Numbered from the stretch's first letter, positions 1 to 7,182 are shown. The stretch: 36,629 nt of DNA from JAAZAI01 sp050942875 (GCA_050942875.1 JBMNOD010000035.1:1-36629); one strand, 5' to 3'. Made by a program: numbers and translations. Notes: generated by a model not told the origin, from the sequence alone.

Positions 1-280
1 CAGCCATTCGGACGGCAAGATACAGTTGCGTTTCCAATTCGGCAATCGACCCTTGCGCAATCATTAAAAAGCGGGCGAAATCCTTTCGTGAATGGCGAGC
101 GTGACCTTCAGCGATATTTGAAGGTACAGAGATCGCTGCACGGCGGATTTGGTCAGACAAAACAAATTGTTCCGTTTTCGGGAATTTACTTGCAAGCCGA
201 TACACCTCGATACAAAGATCGACAGCCTTCTGCCAGACAATCAAATCTCGGTAGCTCTTGATTTCATTGCTCTTGCTCAT
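1..280 (-). CDS. Four-helix-bundle (S23 / 23S rRNA-intervening-sequence type) protein, copy 1, partial
   Basis: The 3' end runs off the window. The visible 93 codons give the same protein as the complete copy at 1659-2036; a compared third-position difference (position 124 versus 1880) is synonymous. The family is a small, soluble four-helix bundle, first found encoded in 23S rRNA intervening sequences and related to the Avd accessory protein of diversity-generating retroelements; its general role is unknown. ATG at 280 is chosen because GGAG lies about 8 bases upstream. The gene sits downstream of the aminotransferase and is followed upstream by a CTAGCCG heptamer cluster. Family call is confident; function is not known. 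Confidence 0.75.
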   Translation of the reverse strand, partial: MSKSNEIKSYRDLIVWQKAVDLCIEVYRLASKFPKTEQFVLSDQIRRAAISVPSNIAEGHARHSRKDFARFLMIAQGSIAELETQLYLAVRMA

Positions 281-328
281 GGCGTTTTTCTCCGCTGTGG
301 TGTTTCATGCTTGCGCGCTGCTCCTTCC

Positions 329-353
329 CTAGCCGCTAGCCGCTAGCCGCTAG
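329..353. repeat. CTAGCCG heptamer tandem cluster
   Basis: Three and a half perfect copies of the 7-base unit CTAGCCG. The aminotransferase stop codon (TAG, minus strand, 343-345) is inside the cluster, so the repeat abuts or has replaced the original gene end. Confidence 0.85.
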
Positions 354-1545
354 TCCCTGTCTTCGCCACCGCTCGCTTGAACGAATCGGCGGAATTGCGG
401 ATGACGTTGGCGTCCACGCAGAAGGCGAGGCGGAAGTAGCCGGGGAGGCCGAAGCCGCGGCCGGAAACGGCGAGCACGCGTTCCTTGAGGAGGGCGTCGA
501 TGAAGACCTGTTCGTCGGGGACGGGCGACTTGGGGAAGAAGTAGAAGGCGCCGCGTGGCAGGGTGTACTCGATGCCGGCGTCGTCGAGCACCTTCGCCAT
601 GAGCGCGCGGCGCTCGGCGTAGACGCCCAGATCGACTTCGCTGTCGAGGCTGGTCTGGAGGATCTTCTGCGCGATGGCGGGGGCGTTGACGAAGCCCAGG
701 ATGCGGTTCGTGAGCGTCAGGCCGCCCATGAGCTCGCTCGCGCCTTCGAATCGGGGGCAGACGGCGATGAAGCCGATGCGTTCGCCGGCGAGGGAGAGGC
801 TCTTGGAGAAGGAGCCGACCACCACGGCGGCGTCGTAGCACGCGAAGGCCGAGGGGATTTCGGACGAGTCGAAGTTGAGGAAGCGGTACGGCTCGTCGGA
901 GACGAGGTAGATCGGGCGTCCGTGCTGGCGCGACTTGCGCGTGAGCACGTCGGCCAGCGCCTGGAGCTCGTCGGCGGAGTAGATCTGGCCGGTGGGGTTG
1001 TTGGGCGAGTTGACGAGGACGACGCGCGTCTTTTCCGTGATGGCCTTTTCGATGGCCGGGACGTCGAGCGTGAAGTCGGGGAGCCGGGTCGGGACGGGGA
1101 CGAGCCTGCCGCCGTAGTTGCCGCAGTAGAAGCCGTACTCGACGAAGTAGGGGCTGGGGCAGACGACCTCGTCGCCGGGCGACAGGACGGCGCGGAAGAA
1201 GACGTTGAGTCCGCCGGCGGCGCCGCAAGTCACGATGAGGTTCGAGGCCGGGGTGTCCACCTGCTGCTCCCGGGTGACTTTCCCGGCCAGGGCGGCGCGC
1301 GTCTCGGGGTAGCCTGCGTTCGGCATGTAGCCGATGGCGAAGGGCTGGTCGGCGCTGTCGCCGATTTCGAGGATCGCCTGCTTGACGGCGGGCGGCGGCG
1401 GGAGGTCGGGATTGCCGAGGCTGAAGTCGTAGACCTGGTCGTCGCCGTATTGTTTTTTCAATTCGATGCCCGCTTCGAACATCTTGCGGATCATCGAGGA
1501 GCTGGAGGCGTAGCCTTTGATTTCGGGGGAGAGGGCGTTCGTCAT
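343..1545 (-). CDS. PLP-dependent class I/II aminotransferase
   Basis: A 400-residue fold-type I aminotransferase, normal length for the aspartate/aromatic aminotransferase group. Visible motifs are NSPNNPTG (about residues 179-186), SDEPY with PLP-binding Asp217, and SFSKSLSLAGERIG with Schiff-base Lys248 and phosphate-binding Arg. It would move amino groups between amino acids and 2-oxo acids in the cytoplasm. The nearby iorB and paaK suggest aromatic 2-oxo acids as products, but substrate cannot be read from sequence. No Shine-Dalgarno is visible before ATG 1545; the upstream 110 bases are repeat-rich (GAGTGAT and GGCTAGC words), and the stop codon lies in a CTAGCCG cluster. It may have lost its original upstream signals. 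Confidence 0.9.
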   Translation of the reverse strand: MTNALSPEIKGYASSSSMIRKMFEAGIELKKQYGDDQVYDFSLGNPDLPPPPAVKQAILEIGDSADQPFAIGYMPNAGYPETRAALAGKVTREQQVDTPASNLIVTCGAAGGLNVFFRAVLSPGDEVVCPSPYFVEYGFYCGNYGGRLVPVPTRLPDFTLDVPAIEKAITEKTRVVLVNSPNNPTGQIYSADELQALADVLTRKSRQHGRPIYLVSDEPYRFLNFDSSEIPSAFACYDAAVVVGSFSKSLSLAGERIGFIAVCPRFEGASELMGGLTLTNRILGFVNAPAIAQKILQTSLDSEVDLGVYAERRALMAKVLDDAGIEYTLPRGAFYFFPKSPVPDEQVFIDALLKERVLAVSGRGFGLPGYFRLAFCVDANVIRNSADSFKRAVAKTGTSG

Positions 1546-1658
1546 AGTGATGAGTGATGAGTGAGGGTTTAGGGAGCGGCTAGCGGCTAGTGGTTGGGGA
1601 TGAGGGAGCGGCTAGCGGTTGGGGGGGTAGAGAGCGGCTGGTGGCTAGTGGTTGGGGG
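1546..1658. repeat. Degenerate CTAGCCG / GAGTGAT short-word repeat region
   Basis: The gap between the aminotransferase start and the four-helix gene stop is built of short words: GTGATGAGTGATGAGTGAG next to the aminotransferase start, then several degenerate GAGCGGCTAGCGGCTAGTGGTTGGGG units. The four-helix gene's TAA (1659-1661) is at the junction. No promoter or ribosome-binding site for the aminotransferase was found here. Confidence 0.7.
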
Positions 1659-2036
1659 TTAGGGACTTGAGGAGAGTTTGCTGCGAAGAGACATGAGCAT
1701 TTTCGAAACCTCTTGAGAGAGTCGCATCAGGGGGACAATGTCGGATTCCACCACAACAGCCATTCGGACGGCAAGATACAGTTGCGTTTCCAATTCGGCA
1801 ATCGACCCTTGCGCAATCATTAAAAAGCGGGCGAAATCCTTTCGTGAATGGCGAGCGTGACCTTCAGCGATATTTGAAGGTACGGAGATCGCTGCACGGC
1901 GGATTTGGTCAGACAAAACAAATTGTTCCGTTTTCGGGAATTTACTTGCAAGCCGATACACCTCGATACAAAGATCGACAGCCTTCTGCCAGACAATCAA
2001 ATCTCGGTAGCTCTTGATTTCATTGCTCTTGCTCAT
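1659..2036 (-). CDS. Four-helix-bundle (S23 / 23S rRNA-intervening-sequence type) protein, copy 2
   Basis: Complete 125-residue protein beginning MSKSNEIKSYRDL. The family signature is visible: YRDLIVWQKAVDLCIEVY near the start, then FVLSDQIRRAAISVPSNIAEG and the FARFLMIAQGSIAELETQL helix. Length is normal for the family. ATG at 2036 is preferred over GTG at 2051 because copy 1 lacks that GTG but keeps the ATG. It lies between paaK and the aminotransferase on the same strand, inside a direct repeat with CTAGCCG clusters at its border, so it looks inserted into an older gene group. No reverse transcriptase or rRNA is nearby, so neither a retroelement nor an rRNA-insert role is supported. Confidence 0.85.
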   Translation of the reverse strand: MSKSNEIKSYRDLIVWQKAVDLCIEVYRLASKFPKTEQFVLSDQIRRAAISVPSNIAEGHARHSRKDFARFLMIAQGSIAELETQLYLAVRMAVVVESDIVPLMRLSQEVSKMLMSLRSKLSSSP

Positions 2037-2111
2037 GGCGTTTTTCTTCACTGTGGTGTTTCATGCTTGTGCTCTGCTCCTTCCCTAGCCGCTAGCCGCT
2101 AGCCGCTAGCC
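1757..2111. repeat. Long direct repeat, copy B (four-helix-bundle cassette)
   Basis: Matches 1-355 in the same orientation at offset 1756. Copies A and B bracket the aminotransferase gene, so homologous recombination between them would delete it. Confidence 0.9.
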
Positions 2112-2116
2112 GCTAG
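2085..2116. repeat. CTAGCCG heptamer tandem cluster
   Basis: Four and a half perfect CTAGCCG units, one more than in the copy at 329-353. The paaK stop codon (TAG, 2113-2115 minus strand) is within it. The unit-number difference between two otherwise near-identical repeats indicates slippage. Confidence 0.85.
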
Positions 2117-3384
2117 CTTCTGTCCTCGTAGAAGACGCGCTTGGCCTTGCCTTCGGGGCGGGGGAGGGAGCCGGCGGGGTGGATGTCGCCGTCGGGGGAG
2201 AAGCCGAGGTCTTCGCGGAGCTGCTTTTCGACCATGAAGCCGGTGACGCCCGGCTCGGCTTCGACATCGACGTGGAGGCGTTTGATGCCGTGGTGGTTCT
2301 CGATGATCATGCGGTAGTTGGGGAGCACGCCGGGCACCTTGAGCAGCGATTGCTCGACCTGCTGCGGGAAGAAGTTCACGCCCGAGACGATCATCATGTC
2401 GTCGAGGCGGCCGGTGATCTTGTCGAGGCGGGTGTGGGTGCGCCCGCAGGCGCAGGCGGCGCGCGAGACGATGCGGCTGCGGTCGCCGGTCCGGAAGCGG
2501 ATGACGGGCAGCGCTTCGCGGGTGAGGGTCGTGACGACGACCTCGCCGTACTCGCCGTCGGGCACGGGTTCGCCGGTCGCCGGGTCGACGATTTCCGTGA
2601 TGACGTGGTCGTCCCAGACATGGATGCCGCTGTGGTCGGGGCAGTCCATGCCCAGCGTGCCGATGCCGCCGGTCTCGGTCATGCCGTAGATGTCGAAGAC
2701 TTCGATGCCGAGGCCGCTGCGGATGCGGTCGCGCATTTCGTTGGAGAACGTTTCCGCGCCGAAGATGCCGATTTCGAGCGAGGGCAGCTTCTGCTTCTGC
2801 TCGCCGAGGATTTCCATGATGCGGATGGCGTAGGAGACGACGCCGGTGATGACGCGCGTTTCGAAGTCCTGGGCGAGCTTGATCTGGCGCGTCGTGTTGC
2901 CGGCGCCGCAGGGCAGGACGAAGAGCCCCGCCGCGCGGGCGCCGTGGTAGCAGCCGAAGCCGCCGTTGAAGAGGCCGAAGCCCGGGGTGATCTGGCAGAC
3001 GTCGCCTTTCACCGCGCCGGCCATGACGTAGCAGCGCGCCATGGTCTCGGCCCATTGGTCGAGATCGGCCTGGGTGTAGGGCATGACGACCGGCGTGCCG
3101 GTCGAGCCGCTGGACATGTGCATTTCGGCGAGGCTGCGCTTGTCGACGCAGGACATGCCGAGCGGGTATTGCTCCCGGAAGTCGGCCTTGCTCATGAAGG
3201 GGAGCTGGTGCAGGTCGTCGAGTCCGCGGAAGTCCTGCGGATCGACGCCGGCGATGGCGAATTTCTTGCGGAAGTAGGGGGAGTTCTCGGCGGCGTGGCG
3301 GACGATCTTCTTGAGACGTTCGTTTTGAAGCGCGGTCAGCTCGTCTCGCGAGAGCGTTTCGGCTTTGGGGTTGTAGAATTTCAT
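2113..3384 (-). CDS. paaK: Phenylacetate-CoA ligase family (aryl-acetate adenylate-forming enzyme)
   Basis: A 423-residue adenylate-forming enzyme of the phenylacetate-CoA ligase type, which joins an aryl acid to CoA using ATP (or runs in reverse to make ATP). The P-loop-like motif SSGSTGTP is at residues 91-98 and YGMTETGG at about 233-240; the C-terminal domain ends in the expected EGKAKRVF region. Length is typical. The start overlaps the iorB stop by ATGA, and AAGGAAGG lies about 10 bases upstream inside iorB, indicating translational coupling. Pairing with indolepyruvate oxidoreductase suggests use of aryl-acetyl-CoA made from aromatic amino acids, as known for such clusters in anaerobes. 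Exact substrate is an inference. Confidence 0.9.
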   Translation of the reverse strand: MKFYNPKAETLSRDELTALQNERLKKIVRHAAENSPYFRKKFAIAGVDPQDFRGLDDLHQLPFMSKADFREQYPLGMSCVDKRSLAEMHMSSGSTGTPVVMPYTQADLDQWAETMARCYVMAGAVKGDVCQITPGFGLFNGGFGCYHGARAAGLFVLPCGAGNTTRQIKLAQDFETRVITGVVSYAIRIMEILGEQKQKLPSLEIGIFGAETFSNEMRDRIRSGLGIEVFDIYGMTETGGIGTLGMDCPDHSGIHVWDDHVITEIVDPATGEPVPDGEYGEVVVTTLTREALPVIRFRTGDRSRIVSRAACACGRTHTRLDKITGRLDDMMIVSGVNFFPQQVEQSLLKVPGVLPNYRMIIENHHGIKRLHVDVEAEPGVTGFMVEKQLREDLGFSPDGDIHPAGSLPRPEGKAKRVFYEDRS

Positions 3385-3968
3385 TTGTGCATTCCTTCCT
3401 TGAGGGAGCGTCCAAACTCAAATGCGGCCAGGTTCTGGTCGAAAGACTTTTCCGGCACGCGCAGGCGGATGGCCTCGCGCCAGGCGGGCGTCTCGATGGG
3501 CAGCGCCGTGGCGGCCATGCCGACGATGATCAAGTTGGCGAAGCGCGCGTCGCCCATGGCGCGCGCCTTCGACACGCAGTCGGCGTAGATCAGGCGCGGG
3601 AAGACGGCGCGAAGGCGGTCGGCGACGTCCGCCGGATACGTCGCCTTGCCGGCGGAGACGGCGACGGGGAGGATGCTCTGGCGCGAGACGACGGCGAGGC
3701 CGTCCGGCTTGAGGACGTGCGCCCAGCGCAGCGCCTCGATGTGTTCGAGCGCGGCCAGCACGTCGGCGGTGCCTTCCAGGATGAGGGGGCTGTGGACTTG
3801 GGGGCCGAAGCGGACTTGCGCGGTGACGCAGCCGCCGCGCTGTGCCATGCCGTGGATTTCGTTGGAGCGGACCTCGTAGCCCGAGGCCACGGCCGCTTCG
3901 CCGATGATCTTCGCCGCGAGCAGGATGCCTTGGCCGCCGACGCCGGAGAGAAGGATGCTGTGAGTCAT
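3381..3968 (-). CDS. iorB: Indolepyruvate oxidoreductase subunit beta (2-oxoacid:acceptor oxidoreductase gamma-type)
   Basis: A 195-residue small subunit. The N-terminus SGVGGQGILLAAKIIGEAA and SNEIHGMAQRGGCVTAQVRFG are hallmarks of the gamma domain that pairs with IorA to oxidise aryl pyruvates to aryl-acetyl-CoA with ferredoxin. AGGAA lies 7 bases before ATG 3968. The gene is promoter-proximal: a strong promoter sits just upstream and there is no iorA between promoter and iorB. The large TPP/ferredoxin subunit must be encoded elsewhere or be absent. It is coupled to paaK by a 4-base overlap. Confidence 0.9.
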   Translation of the reverse strand: MTHSILLSGVGGQGILLAAKIIGEAAVASGYEVRSNEIHGMAQRGGCVTAQVRFGPQVHSPLILEGTADVLAALEHIEALRWAHVLKPDGLAVVSRQSILPVAVSAGKATYPADVADRLRAVFPRLIYADCVSKARAMGDARFANLIIVGMAATALPIETPAWREAIRLRVPEKSFDQNLAAFEFGRSLKEGMHK

Positions 3969-3991
3969 GGTGGGTTCCTAAATGGCCGACG

Positions 3992-4020
3992 ATTATAATT
4001 CAACGGCTTGTTTCTTTCAA
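3992..4020 (-). promoter_or_regulatory. Sigma-70-like promoter of iorB-paaK
   Basis: On the minus strand TTGAAA (4015-4020), a 17-base spacer and a perfect TATAAT (3992-3997). The predicted start near 3985 leaves a leader of under 20 bases carrying the AGGAA ribosome-binding site. Confidence 0.75.
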
Positions 4021-4036
4021 TAGTAATTTTTTTGAG

Positions 4037-4064
4037 TCGCTAGTCGCTAGGGGCTAGTCGCTAG
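4037..4064. repeat. CTAGTCG / CTAGCCG-type heptamer cluster
   Basis: Degenerate cluster GTCGCTAGTCGCTAGGGGCTAGTCGCTAG of the same family as those at 329 and 2085, immediately left of a palindromic element. Confidence 0.7.
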
Positions 4065-4220
4065 TAACCCGGCCACAAATAGCGTTGCGCACGGAGATTG
4101 AGGCATGGGATCTGGAATTTGGCGTTGGGAAAGGGGCACGGACATTCCTGTCCGTGTTCGTCCACGGGTTGGAAAACCCGTGCCCCTGATTTGCAGCATG
4201 AATTATGGCCGGGTTAGTAG
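4061..4220. repeat. Nested palindromic element bounded by inverted repeats
   Basis: Ends are CTAGTAACCCGGCCA (4061-4075) and TGGCCGGGTTAGTAG (4206-4220), inverted repeats matching 14 of 15. Inside are two perfect 8-bp hairpins, CACGGACA-ttcc-TGTCCGTG and CACGGGTT-ggaa-AACCCGTG, and these are enclosed by GGGGCACGG / CCGTGCCCC. No protein is encoded. The rest of the 413-base gap (to 4381) holds another hairpin, GGGTGGGC / GCCCACCC near 4261-4284, and the promoter of the next gene. Confidence 0.75.
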
Positions 4221-4321
4221 TAAGAAGTGGACGCCGCGTTTTCGAGCCCGCTGACAAATTGGGGTGGGCACGCGGCGCCCACCCACGGGAGAGCCGGTGA
4301 GCCGAATCCACGCTTCAATCG

Positions 4322-4350
4322 TTGACTGGCCTTCCTCATTGTGTTAAATT
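4322..4350 (+). promoter_or_regulatory. Promoter of the discoidin/beta-helix gene
   Basis: TTGACT (4322-4327), 17-base spacer, TAAATT (4345-4350), with TTGTG just before the -10. It closely resembles the promoter at 7122-7150. AAGGAG at 4369-4374 then precedes ATG 4382. Confidence 0.65.
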
Positions 4351-4381
4351 TCATGGCATTATTTATGTAAGGAGATTTGAC

Positions 4382-6481
4382 ATGAAACAACAGCTTCGTT
4401 TTCGCACGGGTTCTCTCACCACGTTGGGCGCTGCGCTGATTGCGTTGGGGGTCGCCGTTCACGTTCACGCCGCGTCGGTTTCGACCAACGGCCTCGTCCT
4501 CGTGGATGCCACGCATCCGGAAGACTACAATCCGTCGATGGTCAACATCACGGGCACGGGCGGCAACAACGGCGTCGCCGCAGCCTTCGACAATGATTTT
4601 TCGTCAGCCAACAGCCGCTGGCTCGTGAAATCCAGCACGTGTTGGGCCGCCTATGAGTTTGAGGTCCCCACCGTGATCAACGGCTACGGCGTCTGGAACG
4701 GGGATTCACAATACAATCCTGCCGAGCGCGCACCCAAGGATTTTCAGTTTTCCGGCTCGAGCGATGGCGTCACCTGGACGACGCTCGACACGCAAACTGG
4801 CGAGACGGGGTGGAGCCGGGCCGAAATGCGCTTCTACCGGTTTAACAATGCAACGGCGTATAAACATTACAAGTTTGAAGTTTCCGCCAATAACGGCAAT
4901 GAATACACGCAAATCCACGAGCTTGAATTTTACAGCATTCCGCTGTCGGGCAACCTCGAAATCTCGGGTCACCCGGCGGAATACGGCAGGGCAAACCCCG
5001 CCTACGGCACGCTGGCCAACGTCGCGGGGCAGACGATCGATCTGTCGGTGCAGTCCGCCTGGACGAACGCCGCCGAAACCTCGGAGGCGTATTGCACGGG
5101 GTGGAAGGTTTACACGAACAACCTGGTGGACGCGGTCTGGACGCTGGTCGGCCAGGGCAGCGGCAATGCCGTCTCCTTCACCCATCCCAACATGTATTCA
5201 CGTTTTGCGTGGCAGTTCGCCGTCTCCAACGCGGTCGTCGTGAGCGCCGACACGAACGGCACGGCTTCCGGCACGGGCTGGTACGGTTTCGACCAGACGG
5301 TGACGGCCACGGCGACGCCGGATGCCGGCTACCAATTCGGCAGGTGGATCGGCGAGGTGCCGACGGGGATGGAAAAGGTCAATCCGCTTCAGTTCACAGC
5401 CGACACGCCGCGCAGCATCACGGCCTTGTTCCAACCGGAGGGAATGGATGAACTCGTCCAGTATGTTTCGACCAACGGCAACGACGCGGCCGATGGCTAC
5501 ACGCCTGCCACGGCCAGAAAGACGATCGCCGCCGCCGTGCAATGCCTGGACAACTACGGGGAGGAAGGCGGCACCGTGCATGTCGCGGATGGCGTCTATC
5601 CCGTCAGCAGCCCGACCACCGTGGCGAATCCGATCCGAATCATCAGCCAGAGCGGCGATCCGAGCCGTGCGATGGTCTCGAATACGAAGGGGGCGGGTTG
5701 GAACAATCAAAACCAGCGCGTCTTCATCCTCGACCATTCTGATGCCGTTCTCTCCGGCCTGACCATCGCCAATGGTCAGGTGGAGCAGTGTCCTGGCGGC
5801 AACGTGTGGATTAAGACGGGTGGCGGTACGGTCACAAACTGCGTCCTCGACAAGGGATACGCGCGAAACTATTTCGGAACAGGGGCGGGCATCCGAATGG
5901 AAGCCGGTTTGCTGACCCATTCGATTCTTTCCGAAAACACAATTCAACAGAACGGAGAGGGGAAAGGAGCCGCCATCCATGCTTCTGGCGGCGCACGGGT
6001 CAGCAACTGCCCCGTGATGGCGAACCGCAATGGTTTGAACACGCATGCCGTCCTGCTCTCGGGTGCGACAATGGAAAACTGCACGGTTGTTGACAATGCC
6101 GTGACGACGAACGGCACTTGGGCGGCGGTCAGTGCAAACAGCAGTTCCTCAGTCATCAACACCGTCATTGCTGGGACGACGTTCCAACAGACGGGTGCGC
6201 CCGGGCGAAACTGGTCCGGCACGGCTTCCGTCTTCCAGAACTGCGCCACGGACGATGCCGCTCCCATCAACGCCAACTGCTTCGTCGGCACGCCCCAGAC
6301 GTTCTTCCGCGACTACGCGGCGGGGGACTATCGTCCGCTGGAGGCGTTGATCGACACGGGCGTCGAGGTCGCGAATCCGCCTGCCGTCGACTTGGCGGGG
6401 AATCCGCGCGTCCAAGGCTCCCGCATCGACATCGGCGCCTATGAAGGCCGCCCCACCTGTACGACACTGATCATTCGTTGA
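4382..6481 (+). CDS. Secreted discoidin-like / right-handed beta-helix protein
   Basis: 699 residues from ATG 4382, chosen for AAGGAG 7 bases upstream and the signal peptide that follows (basic MKQQLRFR, hydrophobic stretch, cleavage near VHVHA-AS). Residues about 60-185 resemble an F5/8-type (discoidin) sugar-binding domain; about 287-353 form a bacterial repeat module of the WYGFDQTVTATATP...GYQFGRW type; from about 354 YVSTNGNDAADGYTPATARKTI begins a right-handed beta-helix of the choice-of-anchor-Q type, ending in RIDIGAYEG. Likely an exported glycan-binding or glycan-cleaving surface protein, but no catalytic residues can be assigned. The extreme C-terminus TTLIIR resembles the GTMFIVR end of the protein at 29293-32925. 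Confidence 0.75.
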   Translation: MKQQLRFRTGSLTTLGAALIALGVAVHVHAASVSTNGLVLVDATHPEDYNPSMVNITGTGGNNGVAAAFDNDFSSANSRWLVKSSTCWAAYEFEVPTVINGYGVWNGDSQYNPAERAPKDFQFSGSSDGVTWTTLDTQTGETGWSRAEMRFYRFNNATAYKHYKFEVSANNGNEYTQIHELEFYSIPLSGNLEISGHPAEYGRANPAYGTLANVAGQTIDLSVQSAWTNAAETSEAYCTGWKVYTNNLVDAVWTLVGQGSGNAVSFTHPNMYSRFAWQFAVSNAVVVSADTNGTASGTGWYGFDQTVTATATPDAGYQFGRWIGEVPTGMEKVNPLQFTADTPRSITALFQPEGMDELVQYVSTNGNDAADGYTPATARKTIAAAVQCLDNYGEEGGTVHVADGVYPVSSPTTVANPIRIISQSGDPSRAMVSNTKGAGWNNQNQRVFILDHSDAVLSGLTIANGQVEQCPGGNVWIKTGGGTVTNCVLDKGYARNYFGTGAGIRMEAGLLTHSILSENTIQQNGEGKGAAIHASGGARVSNCPVMANRNGLNTHAVLLSGATMENCTVVDNAVTTNGTWAAVSANSSSSVINTVIAGTTFQQTGAPGRNWSGTASVFQNCATDDAAPINANCFVGTPQTFFRDYAAGDYRPLEALIDTGVEVANPPAVDLAGNPRVQGSRIDIGAYEGRPTCTTLIIR

Positions 6482-7121
6482 CGCAGACGTGAACGAAGCG
6501 ATCGCAGGGGCGTGCCCGTTCACGTGCTCGTACCCGTTCACGTGCTCGTTCGCGTTCAAGTTCACGGTGCAGTCGTTTTTTTCGTGTACGCTTACGTGTA
6601 CCGCTTCGCTGTGTACGTGAACGGCTTCCACGAGATGGCGAACGGCCGCGCCGGGACGGCGGGCTCCAGCGTCGCGGCTTTCCGTTCGTCATGGGTGGGC
6701 GGTGTCGGCACTCTGCCACCGTTGTAATCTTGACTGGAAGAAATTTCAAGATTAGGTGCGGGTACGGAGCCCGTCGCTCCTGGGGCGAGGAATCCGCCAC
6801 GCACTTTGTGCGGGCGACGCACGGCGGGGACGCCGCTTCCACTTCAGGCGCGGCTTTGCCGCCCACTGTAATCTCGAATTTTTCTTCGAGATTACAAGAT
6901 TTAAGGTAATCCAATCCTGTAAATCCTGTAATCCTGTCTGAAAAAACGGGGTCTGGGGTGTCCCCAGCCTGAGATCCTCTCTACTCTCTTCTCTCCACTC
7001 TCTAAATTTTTGTGCCTTTTCGTGGCTATGAAGGGAATTTTAGATTTGTGATTTTGAATTTGGCCGTGGCGGCTGCGCCGGATGGGGAATGGCCACAAAA
7101 ACGTGGCTGGCGCAGCGATCG
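6482..7121. other. Intergenic region rich in hairpins and short-word repeats
   Basis: No gene is supported here. It holds the CGTTCACG-type element (6511-6624), a loose hairpin TAATCTTGA...TCAAGATTA near 6724-6754, a shortened CGGCG-ggga-CGCCG hairpin at 6822-6835, the perfect 12-bp hairpin TGTAATCTCGAA / TTCGAGATTACA (6867-6896), an AATCCTGTA short-word run near 6911-6938, and AT-rich text before the next promoter. No U-tract follows any hairpin, so none is a convincing intrinsic terminator. Confidence 0.6.
6511..6624. repeat. CGTTCACG-type dispersed element, copy 1
   Basis: CCGTTCACGTGCTCGT occurs twice with an 18-base period (6516, 6534). The element is closed by inverted repeats CCGTTCACGT (6516-6525) and ACGTGAACGG (6615-6624). 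It contains the core ACCGCTTCGCTG (6600-6611), which also occurs at 26593 and 33216. Confidence 0.7.
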
Positions 7122-7150
7122 TTGACGGTCTCCCTTCGTTGTGCTAGATT
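7122..7150 (+). promoter_or_regulatory. Promoter of the large glycosidase gene
   Basis: TTGACG (7122-7127), 17-base spacer, TAGATT (7145-7150), preceded by TTGTGC. GGAG at 7171-7174 then precedes ATG 7183. Confidence 0.65.
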
Positions 7151-7182
7151 ATTCTTTGTCAACCTGCTTGGAGCAATCATCT

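Larger units (their letters stand above)
1..355. repeat. Long direct repeat, copy A (four-helix-bundle cassette)
   Basis: Bases 1-355 match 1757-2111 at a constant offset of 1756, with only a handful of mismatches, most of them in the non-coding part after 280. The repeat includes the gene, its ribosome-binding region and the terminal CTAGCCG cluster. The left limit lies outside the window, so the true length is unknown. Confidence 0.9.

Noticed and set aside
1..2036. Diversity-generating retroelement (Avd-like four-helix proteins)
   Set aside because: There is no reverse transcriptase, template repeat or variable repeat in the window, and the two copies are simply near-identical genes.
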